Below are positions 46,586-56,100 of a stretch of DNA of 64,000 nucleotides, in pieces. Origin of the DNA: Lacihabitans sp. CCS-44 (GTDB lineage Bacteria > Bacteroidota > Bacteroidia > Cytophagales > Spirosomataceae); contig NZ_RJUE01000008.1 in NCBI RefSeq assembly GCF_024343735.1, positions 25,474-89,473 on the forward strand, in the 5' to 3' direction. The notes under the pieces were generated by a model that saw nothing but the letters and a program-made list of their open reading frames with translations, made no database searches and was not told the DNA's origin. The translations under genes were made by a program, and so were the position numbers. The stretch's first letter is position 1. Each line of letters starts with the position of its first letter.

Positions 46586-47272
46586 ATGCAGGACAAATTA
46601 GATAGGATTATTGAGGCAAGAATGAAGTTGAAGGTCAGATTTGAGGAGAAAATCAAGCTTTCGCCATCAATTTCTGATGATAGACCATTGGGAAAAGGAC
46701 CTATAAATCGCCACGGAATGCCACAAACACCTGTTGGGCAAACTTTGACAGAGAAATGGCCGGTTTTGGATTTGGGATATCACCCAACTGTGGAGCTAAA
46801 AAACTGGAGGCTGAAGATTGACGGAGCTGTAGAAAATCCAGTTACTCTAAACTGGGAAGATTTTATGGCTTTGCCTCAAACGGATGATGTTAGTGATTTT
46901 CACTGTGTCACTACTTGGTCAAAGTTGGATATGCCTTGGCGAGGTGTGAGTTTCCTGGACTTGGCCGCTTTGGTAACACCAAAGTCTAACGCCACACACG
47001 TAATGTGTTATGGGTATGACACTTATACGACCAATTTGTCAATTGAAGAAGCCCTAAAGTCAGATGTTTTATTGGTTCATACGGTTTATGATGAACCTTT
47101 AGCAAAGGAACACGGTGGTCCTGTAAGGATGATTACGCCGCAACTTTACGCTTGGAAAGGCTCGAAATGGATAAAAAGAATAGAGTTTATGGATAAAAAT
47201 CAAAAAGGCTTTTGGGAAGAGCGAGGTTATTCCAACACGGCCTATCCTTGGAGAAATGACCGCTATTCTTGA
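46586..47272 (+). CDS. Sulfite oxidase-like molybdopterin oxidoreductase
   Basis: A 228-residue cytoplasmic protein of the YuiH-like branch of the molybdopterin-binding sulfite oxidase superfamily. The Mo-ligand cysteine lies in SDFHCVTTWSKLDMPWRGV; other family parts are GPVRMITPQLYAWKGSKWI and the NLSIEEAL segment. No Tat signal is seen, unlike MsrP. Substrate unknown for this branch. Its 3' end overlaps the convergent kinase gene by 10 bp. Confidence 0.88.
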   Translation: MQDKLDRIIEARMKLKVRFEEKIKLSPSISDDRPLGKGPINRHGMPQTPVGQTLTEKWPVLDLGYHPTVELKNWRLKIDGAVENPVTLNWEDFMALPQTDDVSDFHCVTTWSKLDMPWRGVSFLDLAALVTPKSNATHVMCYGYDTYTTNLSIEEALKSDVLLVHTVYDEPLAKEHGGPVRMITPQLYAWKGSKWIKRIEFMDKNQKGFWEERGYSNTAYPWRNDRYS

Positions 47273-48150
47273 TGATAACGCACAAGGTTATCAATCGGTT
47301 TTTCTATAATTGTCGTGATTTGCAAATTGTATTCTGAGCATACTTTTTCTAGAAAATTTGAATAATAGAAGGCCACAGATCCAACAAACCCAATTTTTGT
47401 AGATTTTATATTTGGGTATTTTAAGAGATATTTTTCAAACCCAATTTTTGTAGATTTTATATTTGGGTATTTTAAGAGATATTTTTTTAAGAAATCTCTG
47501 AATGAATTTTCTATTAAATTTTGACAGTAAATTTCGTGGTCATTTTCGTAAAGAAAATAGGAAAACGAAGAAAAGTATTTATTGGGTTTATCTTGTTTGT
47601 AGGCTTTATTGAGTATTTCTATTCTATCCATTGGGCCATATTTTTCCTCAAATAAATATCTGATATTTTCGGGCATTTCTTTGTGAAGATAATCAAGCAT
47701 AAGTTGTTTGCCCAAATGCCCCCCAGAACCTTCGTCGCCCAACCAAAATCCGAGTGGAGGAATCTGAAATTCAATACTTTGGCCATTCCAGAAGCATGAA
47801 TTAGAGCCAGTGCCTAGAATACAAGCAATGCCTTGGGTGTTTCCGAAAAGAGCTCTTGCCGCTGCAATGACATCAGAATAGGTGAAAATTTGTGTGTTAT
47901 AACCAAGTGCTTTTAAAATTCCCTCTTTTATGACAGCGGACTTTGAGTCGTCCGTAATTCCAGTTCCATAAAAATGAATTTCGTCTATTCTAACATTCTT
48001 TAATGCACCAAAAATAGGTGATATTTCGTCATAAACTTGGTCGGCATCCACAAAATAAGGATTGAGTCCGATTGTTTCGAAACTTGCAATGGTTCCACCT
48101 AGAAGCCTCCAGTCAGTTTTTGTTGAGCCACTTTCTGCTATTAATATCAT
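47263..48150 (-). CDS. N-acetylglucosamine kinase-like ATPase (BadF/BadG family) with internal duplication
   Basis: A 295-residue ASKHA-fold kinase. The phosphate-1 loop is LIAESGSTKTDWRL at the N-terminus; the second loop is ACILGTGSNSCFW; GFWLGDEGSGG and a C-terminal VGSVAFYYS follow. Bacteroidota members phosphorylate N-acetylglucosamine or related sugars released in wall recycling. The start at 48150 is chosen because the P-loop begins at once; an open frame upstream has no family similarity. An exact 51-bp tandem duplication (47385-47486) inserts 17 extra residues (KYLLKYPNIKSTKIGF repeated) just before the VGSVAFYY strand; the frame is kept. Effect on activity unknown. Confidence 0.88.
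   Translation of the reverse strand: MILIAESGSTKTDWRLLGGTIASFETIGLNPYFVDADQVYDEISPIFGALKNVRIDEIHFYGTGITDDSKSAVIKEGILKALGYNTQIFTYSDVIAAARALFGNTQGIACILGTGSNSCFWNGQSIEFQIPPLGFWLGDEGSGGHLGKQLMLDYLHKEMPENIRYLFEEKYGPMDRIEILNKAYKQDKPNKYFSSFSYFLYENDHEIYCQNLIENSFRDFLKKYLLKYPNIKSTKIGFEKYLLKYPNIKSTKIGFVGSVAFYYSNFLEKVCSEYNLQITTIIEKPIDNLVRYHQE
47385..47486 (-). repeat. Exact 51-bp tandem duplication within the kinase gene
   Basis: Bases 47385-47435 and 47436-47486 are identical. The unit length is a multiple of three and encodes 17 residues. Identity with no mismatch suggests a recent event or an assembly error. Confidence 0.95.
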
Positions 48151-48212
48151 CTGCTTTCTTATGTTTTTCTTTGTACCTTTGTGGTTATTTTTAGTGAAAT
48201 CGAATACGAATA

Positions 48213-49439
48213 ATGTCTGAATATCAATTGTATACCTTGCCAAATGGCATCCGAATTGCCCACAAGCAAGTGTCAAATACCAAGATTGTCCACTGTGGCA
48301 TTATGCTTGACATTGGTAGTCGTGACGAAAAACCGCATCAGGCAGGATTGGCCCACTTTTGGGAACACATGGCTTTCAAAGGTACAAAAAAACGCAAAGC
48401 ATATCACATTATCAATAGTTTGGAGGCAGTAGGAGGGGAGCTCAATGCCTACACCACTAAAGAAAAAATCTGTTTTTATGCGTCTATACTAGACCATCAC
48501 TTTGAGAAAGCTATAGATTTGCTTACCGATATTACGTTCAACAGTGTTTTCCCAGAGAAACAGCTGGAAGTCGAAAGAGGCGTGATATTGGAAGAAATGT
48601 CAATGTATTTGGATTCGCCCGAAGATGCTATCCAAGACGAGTTTGATACGGTGGTTTTTCCAAATCATCAACTTGGTGTAAATATATTGGGCACGACAGA
48701 AAGTGTGAAGGCATTCACAAGAGAAGATTTCCAGACCTTTATAGACGAAAACTTGGATACAGAGAAAATCATAGTTTCGGTAGTGGGAAATCTTGACTTT
48801 AAGAAAGTTGTAAAAGTGGCAGAAAAGTTTTTGAGTGAAATACCTGCCAAAAGAACCACGAGGGTAAGGACTTCGCCCATCGAATATTTTGTAAAAGAGG
48901 AAGTCATAGAAAAAAACAACAACCAAGCACATGTGGCTATAGGTCGTCCATCTTTTGCACTGAATCATCCGAGCCGATTGCCGTTTTTTGCATTGGTGAA
49001 TTTGCTCGGTGGGCCTGGAATGAACAGTAGGTTTAATTTAAGTCTTAGAGAAAAACATGGCTTGGTGTATCAGATAGAGGCCGGATATACCTCCTACTAT
49101 GACACAGGCATGTTTGCTATTTTCTTTGGTACAGACCCGCAGAATCTCAACAAATCGCTGAAATTAATCGATAAAGAATTGTTTAATTTGAAGAATAAAT
49201 CTTTGGGTCAGATACAGTTAAAAACATTGAAGGAACAGCTCAAGGGCCAGCTGGCCATGTCTGAGGAAAGCAAGCAGGGCTATATGTTGATGATGGCCAA
49301 GAGTCTGTTGGACTTAGACAAAGTAGAGCCTATCTCTAAGATCTTTGATGATATTGATAAAGTAACCAATCCAGTTTTGTTGGATTTGGCCAATGAAATG
49401 TTTGACGAGAAACAACTTTCTAAGTTGATTTTTAAATAA
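48213..49439 (+). CDS. M16 family zinc peptidase
   Basis: A 408-residue pitrilysin-family protein. The inverted zinc motif HxxEH is seen as LAHFWEHMAFKGT, and the third ligand about 75 residues on in EVERGVILEEMSMY. The C-terminal half has the usual non-catalytic domain with NLLGGPGMNSRFNLSLREKHGLVY. Cytoplasmic or periplasmic processing peptidase; no signal peptide visible. It is divergent from the kinase gene across 62 bp. Confidence 0.93.
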   Translation: MSEYQLYTLPNGIRIAHKQVSNTKIVHCGIMLDIGSRDEKPHQAGLAHFWEHMAFKGTKKRKAYHIINSLEAVGGELNAYTTKEKICFYASILDHHFEKAIDLLTDITFNSVFPEKQLEVERGVILEEMSMYLDSPEDAIQDEFDTVVFPNHQLGVNILGTTESVKAFTREDFQTFIDENLDTEKIIVSVVGNLDFKKVVKVAEKFLSEIPAKRTTRVRTSPIEYFVKEEVIEKNNNQAHVAIGRPSFALNHPSRLPFFALVNLLGGPGMNSRFNLSLREKHGLVYQIEAGYTSYYDTGMFAIFFGTDPQNLNKSLKLIDKELFNLKNKSLGQIQLKTLKEQLKGQLAMSEESKQGYMLMMAKSLLDLDKVEPISKIFDDIDKVTNPVLLDLANEMFDEKQLSKLIFK

Positions 49440-49494
49440 AAAAGACGACCATATAGGTCGCCTCTTGGTTTTACTTTTGGGTTCTTTAGATTTT

Positions 49495-49695
49495 TTATCC
49501 TATAAAAATATTCTTTTTCACAAGAAACGGACTAACGAACTTAAATGTGCCAAATTCATAATTAGTATCTTTGCGAATATTCGTAAATCTACTACTTTTT
49601 GGCTTTTTAGGTAAGAATTGTTTGGAAAAGGTGGCTATAGGAAAGGCGATAAAAATAACAAATGCTATTGTAAATGTTTTCATAAATGCTTTCAT
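49495..49695 (-). CDS. Small secreted hypothetical protein
   Basis: A possible 66-residue protein with a signal-like N-terminus (FTIAFVIFIAFPIATFS) and a basic mature part. An alternative start is at 49683. No family recognised. Its position at the end of the minus-strand secreted-protein run, 135 bp after the protease gene, and the signal peptide favour a real gene, but the length leaves doubt. Confidence 0.45.
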   Translation of the reverse strand: MKAFMKTFTIAFVIFIAFPIATFSKQFLPKKPKSSRFTNIRKDTNYEFGTFKFVSPFLVKKNIFIG

Positions 49696-49830
49696 TGTTA
49701 ACTTAAGACGTTAGTGTAAATAATAGTCACTAATTCAGGCTATCTTTTTATTTTTGAAAAAAAACCTTCAGCAGAACCAAAGGATTTTTGACTATTAAAT
49801 TATACTTTCCAGTAATCTTAATTCAAGATA

Positions 49831-50937
49831 TTATTTAATGTTGGACTGTATCCAAGCCGATGCTGAGGCGGTTCTACAATAGATGCTTATGTCGCCATAA
49901 GAGCTGTCTTTGTGGCCAGGTCTGACATCATCTACGCCACCATGTAGTAACCCGCAGACTTTCCAAACGCCATCAATTTTGATGAAAATAGGCCCGCCGC
50001 TATCGCCTTGCACGGTACCACCCTCCATCTCCAGAGCTTCAGCTGCACTTTTTCCTGAACCCAAAACCTTTTCTTGCTCGTTGGCAATATTGTCGCCCAG
50101 CGTATTGTATTTGCCATCTGGTGCATCAAAATCGTATGCCAGAATACCTCCATTGTAAGTTACTCCAGAAACTGTGGTGCTCAGACCGTTTACAATTCTA
50201 TCCAAAACATTTACCATGGCATGTTTTTTAGAATAATCGTCGCGGTTTTGACCAGCCTGCTGCGAATAATCTCCAAAACCGCAAGACCAAGTGTAGGATT
50301 TGTCTTTTTCGCCGTTGATGTTCAAATTTATTTGAGCAGGAGTTATGTCTGTGACAGGTGTTGATAATTTAACCAAAGCGAGATCTGTTCCTTTTTCGAA
50401 ACCACCATCAGAGTTTACCCAATGTGGATGCACGATGATTTGAGAAACTTTTAGGGTTTTGGTTGGTTTATTGGGGTCGTTGCCAACCAAGATCATGACA
50501 TTGCTAAGTTTGGGTAAGTTTTTGGTTTCTTCAGGCAAAATAAAATTATGAGCCGCTGTAAGAATCCATTGAGAATTAATAAGTACACCCGAGCCAATGC
50601 CCACATTGTCGCCGTCAGCCACATGGATAGAAACCACCGACCTGAAGTCTGGAAACTCATCGGTATTGTAAGGAGCTGCATTGGTAGCTATGGCCTCGTA
50701 GTCACTCAGTTTTTTGTCATTTCTGATACCAAAAGTCTGGGGTGAACTGCTGACTTTTCCCAGGGCTGTTGGGGCATAAACTATCGAGCCACTTGTATTT
50801 GGCTGAGTGGGGTTCGCTGGGTTTGTCTCAGTGGTATTGTCAGGGTCAACGGGGTCAATATTTTCTACACTGCAGGAGTAGAAAAAAAGTGATAAACAGA
50901 ATACTTTTAAATACAAACTGAACTTCTGGATGAACAT
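49831..50937 (-). CDS. Trypsin-like serine protease lipoprotein
   Basis: A 368-residue S1-family protease. A lipobox-like YSC ends the signal segment (LSLFFYSCSVENI), so the protein is probably lipid-anchored; a Thr/Pro/Asn-rich linker follows. The catalytic triad is complete: ILTAAHNF, GTDLALVKLS and QGDSGGPIF. It is the last gene of the tightly spaced run that includes the 2323-residue protein, separated by 15 bp from the fibronectin gene. It may cleave one of the co-encoded surface proteins; this is inference from position. Confidence 0.85.
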   Translation of the reverse strand: MFIQKFSLYLKVFCLSLFFYSCSVENIDPVDPDNTTETNPANPTQPNTSGSIVYAPTALGKVSSSPQTFGIRNDKKLSDYEAIATNAAPYNTDEFPDFRSVVSIHVADGDNVGIGSGVLINSQWILTAAHNFILPEETKNLPKLSNVMILVGNDPNKPTKTLKVSQIIVHPHWVNSDGGFEKGTDLALVKLSTPVTDITPAQINLNINGEKDKSYTWSCGFGDYSQQAGQNRDDYSKKHAMVNVLDRIVNGLSTTVSGVTYNGGILAYDFDAPDGKYNTLGDNIANEQEKVLGSGKSAAEALEMEGGTVQGDSGGPIFIKIDGVWKVCGLLHGGVDDVRPGHKDSSYGDISIYCRTASASAWIQSNIK

Positions 50938-50952
50938 CTTTTGCTTAATTGA

Positions 50953-53109
50953 TTATTTTGTTTCTCTGTAAATTGATTTTTTCTGAACTATTTTTGACTC
51001 CTTACCTTTGGCATTAATAGCAGTTACCGAAAATACGTATATTTCGTCGTTTTCTACCCTTTCGTCTTCAAATTCAAAAATTCCCTTGGCTACCATTCCA
51101 ATTCTCTCAAAGTTAGTTTCTGTCGGTAATTTTTTGTAAATAATGTACGAAATAATATCATCGGTCTCAACTGAAGGCCAGGATATTCTGATGCTTTTTG
51201 ATAAATTAGTGGCCTTGATGTCGGTTATTGGCATAACGTCCGCATCTGAAGTTGGCATATTTACTTTTGATATTTTAGAATATTTACCAAGAAATCCGTT
51301 GGTGGAAACCGAGGTGACACGATAATTATAATCAATACCTGGCAAAGCGGTGGTATCGTTGAAAATAGCATTTTGTAACATGCCGTTGTGGAGTTTTATG
51401 AAAAGCGATTCCCCCACTTTTTGCCTTTCCAGCTGATAACCTTCTACGAAGTCATCATTTAGTTTTACATCAGCCCATTTTAGCCATATTTGATTATTAA
51501 TAGCACTGGCCTCAATCAAATCCGGTGAATACATGTCGCTGGCTGCAAACTCTGGTGTGTACGGAACCGTAACGGAGTAATCGCTTGTATCTTGGGTGAG
51601 GTTCATGGCCACAATTTTATAAAAATACGTAAGACGAGGACTTATATTGCTGGTAGAGTCTATGAAGTCTGTTTTATAAACGCTATTGCTAATGAGGTCA
51701 AACTGGGTGCTAGAGGTACCTCTGTAAACATGGTAACTGTGAATACTTTTATCTTCTGCCGCTTCCCACGAAATTTTTGGTTTGCCGTTTGAGGTTTCTA
51801 CTTTCACATTGAATGGTGGAAGTGGTTTGCTAAACTTGGAGCAAGATTGAGCAGCACTTGCAGGTATTTCTTGTCTTAAATCTTGTTTTTCTATGAATAA
51901 GGGTTTCACATAGTATGTAAAAATTCTTCCGGCTGGATAAATATCTAAATCAGTGAAAGTATTTGCACTGGCTGGCAAAATAGCTAATGTTTTAATAGGC
52001 TCATCTTCGTAACTTCGTGAAATCTCTATGCCTGAATAATAGGCTTTTTCGGGTAATTTTGCCCAATCTAAAATGATTGCATTGGTTGAGTCCTTTGAGT
52101 TTAGGCCATAAATAAGAGTGACCTGATTGTTGGAAACCGCGATTCCTCGGGCTATTGCAGATTCTGTACCCTGGTTTAAAACGTTATCTTCGGGAACAAC
52201 TTTCATTTCTACAAGATCTTCTGGGTTACAGCTGATATCTGCGGTGATAAAAGTGTTGCCAAGGCTATCTGTACCTGCTATTCTTTTCGAATGAAACGTC
52301 CAATTCACCTCCTTGTTGATTCGGTAGTAGACATTGAAGTGGGTATTGAACTGAGAGATAGGGAACGAGGAGAATATTTTACCCTCGGTTCTGAGGAAGT
52401 TTCTGATTTCCTCGTAATATTTCTTCGAAACCTTTAATGTTTTTTCATTGATACTATTAAAGAGACTGGCCTGTTTTGCTTCTACTGCCTCTGGAATTTC
52501 TAGGCTTGGGATGGTTATTTTCCAATTAAATCTGACCGAACTATCCATTCCTGAAATAGACGATAATTCGGCTTTTACGTCTTTGAGTATTTCATTGGTT
52601 CTGTTGTGAAATACTCCCGACTCGGCGTAGAGCATTTCTGAATTTCCTTGGATTTCAAAAACTCTGTAGATGTAAAAATGTCCTTTATCGACGCTGGCGT
52701 CTTGCATGCCCAAACCCCAGATTTGTAGAAAACCTGGGTTTAATTCCCCAAATAGTGATACACTTTGATAACTGGGTTTGGACTTGATGAAATCTAGCAT
52801 TTTAGTTTCTTGTCCTGTCTCAAATTCTTTCAAATCCTCTGCCGAAAGTATAGAGTTTATTTTGGCCTCCGAGTTGGCGGCCTCCATGCTTCCGATAGTC
52901 TTGAAATTGGCTTCGTCTAATCTTTTGCGTTTTACCGCAAACTTCTTTTCGCCAATTTTTAATTTGCTGAGTTCCTCTGTTCCGTCAAGTCTTAAAAATA
53001 TACCTTTTGGCCCAGAGATTAACGATATTTTAACTTCATTTTCTTGGCCATAAACGTTTACAGCCAAGATGATTAGTGAAATGCTTATTATGAACTTAAA
53101 TACTTTCAT
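50953..53109 (-). CDS. Secreted fibronectin type III repeat protein
   Basis: A 718-residue exported protein with signal peptide (FIISISLIILAVNVYGQ). The N-terminal 430 residues have no family I recognise. The C-terminal 290 residues hold three FnIII-type domains: about 430-530 (PPFNVKVETSNGKPKISWEA), 535-630 (NQIWLKWADVKLNDDFVEGY) and 635-718 (KATNLSKSIRISWPSVETDD). No T9SS sorting tail is evident; the last residues are KSIYRETK. It lies 13 bp after the 2323-residue gene and 15 bp before the protease. Confidence 0.8.
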   Translation of the reverse strand: MKVFKFIISISLIILAVNVYGQENEVKISLISGPKGIFLRLDGTEELSKLKIGEKKFAVKRKRLDEANFKTIGSMEAANSEAKINSILSAEDLKEFETGQETKMLDFIKSKPSYQSVSLFGELNPGFLQIWGLGMQDASVDKGHFYIYRVFEIQGNSEMLYAESGVFHNRTNEILKDVKAELSSISGMDSSVRFNWKITIPSLEIPEAVEAKQASLFNSINEKTLKVSKKYYEEIRNFLRTEGKIFSSFPISQFNTHFNVYYRINKEVNWTFHSKRIAGTDSLGNTFITADISCNPEDLVEMKVVPEDNVLNQGTESAIARGIAVSNNQVTLIYGLNSKDSTNAIILDWAKLPEKAYYSGIEISRSYEDEPIKTLAILPASANTFTDLDIYPAGRIFTYYVKPLFIEKQDLRQEIPASAAQSCSKFSKPLPPFNVKVETSNGKPKISWEAAEDKSIHSYHVYRGTSSTQFDLISNSVYKTDFIDSTSNISPRLTYFYKIVAMNLTQDTSDYSVTVPYTPEFAASDMYSPDLIEASAINNQIWLKWADVKLNDDFVEGYQLERQKVGESLFIKLHNGMLQNAIFNDTTALPGIDYNYRVTSVSTNGFLGKYSKISKVNMPTSDADVMPITDIKATNLSKSIRISWPSVETDDIISYIIYKKLPTETNFERIGMVAKGIFEFEDERVENDEIYVFSVTAINAKGKESKIVQKKSIYRETK

Positions 53110-53122
53110 TTGATAATTTTTA

Positions 53123-56100
53123 TTAATTCTTTATTCTTCTCCAACCACTTTCGTTTCCTTTTTGGCGATAACTCACACCAAATCTTCCTTCAAGACAAAC
53201 TTTTGCGTAAGCATTAGAGTATCTCGAGCATCTTGGAACTGGATTCCACCTCCATCTACTATTGCAGGTTAGACAGGTTACGCAGTAATCATTACAATTT
53301 TTGTTTTTATGGTCGCCAGTGGCAATTTCAAGCTTACCGTATGCGGCTGCCATGAAATTCCAACCTAGGTCAGAGGTTTTTCCTCCTTCAGCTTTAATAC
53401 CGAGGTTTAGCTTTCCGTCTAATTTGAAAGCCAAGAATGATACGAAGCCTTCCATGTCCATTTTAGAGTCAGTGCCAATCATAAAATTACCATTGGTAAA
53501 GTTTACTCCAGCGTAAGCTTTTCCTCGGAATTCTGCCTTTATTTTGTAGGCCAGAATCTTCACACCCAAAGCACTCATTTTATCTTCAGAGTTGAACTCT
53601 TTGGCTACGTCGAAGCCGAGGAATATACCTGTGAATGTTACGTTATCGTTTTTGTAAACATATTTCGGCAACTGCATTTTGTAAGTCGAAATTTCAGCTG
53701 GCATTCTAGGCGAAGCCGTGTTGCACTCTACTCCTAAAGCAAAAATACCATTTACGTTCATGCCAAGAATTTCGGTTCTGACCGTAGCACCAGTAAAGAA
53801 ACCGTCCTGAGAAATGGTTACCAGGGCGTTGATTTCGGCCATGGAACCTTCAATAATTTCTTTGAAACAGTTGGCTTTGGCAATAATTCTCATTTTGCAA
53901 AAATCCAACTCAATGCTCGTTTGGCAGAATTTTTCCTCTTTGGTCCAGAGTTCCATGCCACCTTTTATAACAGGCTTGGCACCACAGGTTTTGCCATCAA
54001 ATTCTACTGCGACCGTAACGTTTTTATACTCGGCTATTTTTTTACTGGTACCTGTATTGATGGCACTTCCTATTAAGAACACCTTGTATTTGCTATTTTT
54101 AAAGTCGAGGTCAAGACCACCTCCTACGGATGTCCAGGTAATAGAACCCATCGGAATGGTGGCCGATGTTTGGAAAGCGGCACCAACTTCTATTTCTCCT
54201 GTAGAGTATTTGTAGTACTTCAGAGAGGCTGCAAATTTATAACCGGCCGTTTCGATATCTCCTGTTCCTTCCATACCTATTTTAGGTCCTGTTAGCGATA
54301 CTTTTACTTTTGCAAAGCCTCTTACCGCTGGTGCGTCGAGTTTGAGCATGATTTCGTTTATCTGAAACTCAGTGCCTTTACCAAAATCGCCTACGATAAG
54401 AGATACGTCAGAATCAAATGAAATGGATTTGGGACCGCCTTCAATCTGTAAGCCACCGGCAAATCCAAATGCCCAGTTGACATTGGGATCTTCTTTGGCT
54501 ACTTTATCCTCTACAGCCTTCACAGATAAATTTCCCGATCCAACACCTTCTCGGAGTTTTTGGCTTTCCGCACTTAAAGCTCCTGTTTGGCTTGTGGTGC
54601 CCGTAGAGTCTGTTTTAAAGGCTGTCTGTTTGTCGTTGAATTTGGTAGTACTTGACAATTTGGCTAAGTCATCGTCCGATAGCTTTAGCATGTCGTCAAT
54701 TTCACTCTTTCTGAGTTTGCCACCTTTTGAGAACACCAATCGACGGATGTTTATACCGGCACCACCGACCATAAATTTACCAACCTTTGCGGCTACCGCA
54801 AATTTACCAGTGGTAGACCATGTAAATCTATGCACTTCAAGAGGGAAGATTTCAACTCCGGTTTTCTTGGCTGCCTCAGCTTTGGTTTTTGATTCTTCAA
54901 CTTTAGCTTTTGCATCGGCTTCTTCCTTGGCTTTTTGCTCAGGTGTTTTTTTAGCTTCCTTCAGTGCGGCTTGCTCCTCAGCATTCAAACGATTTTGGGT
55001 TTTCATTTTTGTTTCCAACTCACTCAGTTTGTTTCCAAACTTGTCTGTAGAGTCAGTATCTGTCGCAGTAGGAGCACTGTCATCTTTAATGATTTGTAGA
55101 GAGCCATCAAATTCATAGCTTTTTTCGGCAACATTAGATTTTAGGCTAATGCTTCTCTTACCGAGAGTTTTGAACCTGAGAGATCTAACTCTGAAACCGT
55201 TCTCTGGTAAGTCCAGCTCGATGTTTGGAAATACTTGTCCATCTACTACCGAGAGAGCCAAGGACTTAACGTGTACAAAGTTTTCTTTGTCTGCGAATAT
55301 CTTACCGCCAATTCCGTAGCCTTTGAAGTTATTGAATATCTGGAAATTGGTCCAGTTAAACATCCAACTGTCAGCTACGGCTTGCTGATAGATATATCCT
55401 CTATCCAGTGCAAAAGATACTTGTTTCAAGTCAAATTTTTTGTCGACTTCGATTTTTTCAACGATGAGCGGACGGTCTATTTTAAGTTTCCAAATTTCTG
55501 GGAAACTCATCACACCTTTTAACGAAACACCGCTCTTCTTCAGAACCGCACTGTTTTTCTCAACATTCATGAAAATGCCTGTCAGAGGGCCTACACTGAC
55601 CGAACCCACCGAGAATTTGATGTAATTTTCGTCGGCTCCTACTTTGTTTTTTTGAAATTCAGTATTTTTTTGAGCCGACTCTGCCTTAGAAACTGCTTCT
55701 TTGGCCTTGTCCACAGACCCCACCACTCTGAAGTATGGGCTCGTGTTTTCAAGTTTGGTGAGTTTTTCTTTAGCCGTGTTTACATCATTTTTGGCATTGT
55801 CTATTTTCTCATCAACACCTTTTTTAGCCTTGTTTGCGGCTTTTTTGAATACTATTTTATACTCTTTGTTATCACGAAGTTCTTCTAAAAATGAAGTTGA
55901 AAAAGTCAAGAACATAGGCTCTTTTTCAGGTACTTCTATCATTTCGGTTATGGCCTTCTGAGCTTCCTTATTTTCTGTTTTGGCTTTTGTAACAGCCGCT
56001 GCGGCATCTTGTTTTTGTTTTTCAGAACCACCGTTTTGTGTATCTTTCTGTGCTTTTTTGGCCAAGTCTAAAGCCTTAGCGGCCAGTTCAGCTTTTTCTT

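Noticed and set aside
48151..48276. N-terminal extension of the kinase open frame
   Set aside because: The 42 extra codons overlap the start of the divergent M16 gene and precede the P-loop start that fits the family.
49441..49465. Hairpin GACGACC/GGTCGCC after the M16 peptidase gene
   Set aside because: The stem has a mismatch near its base and no clean T tract follows directly, so it was not listed as a terminator.
54372..55118. Open frame of 248 codons on the plus strand opposite the 2323-residue gene
   Set aside because: It lies wholly antisense to a clear coding region, has a Ser/Leu-rich shadow composition and no family features.
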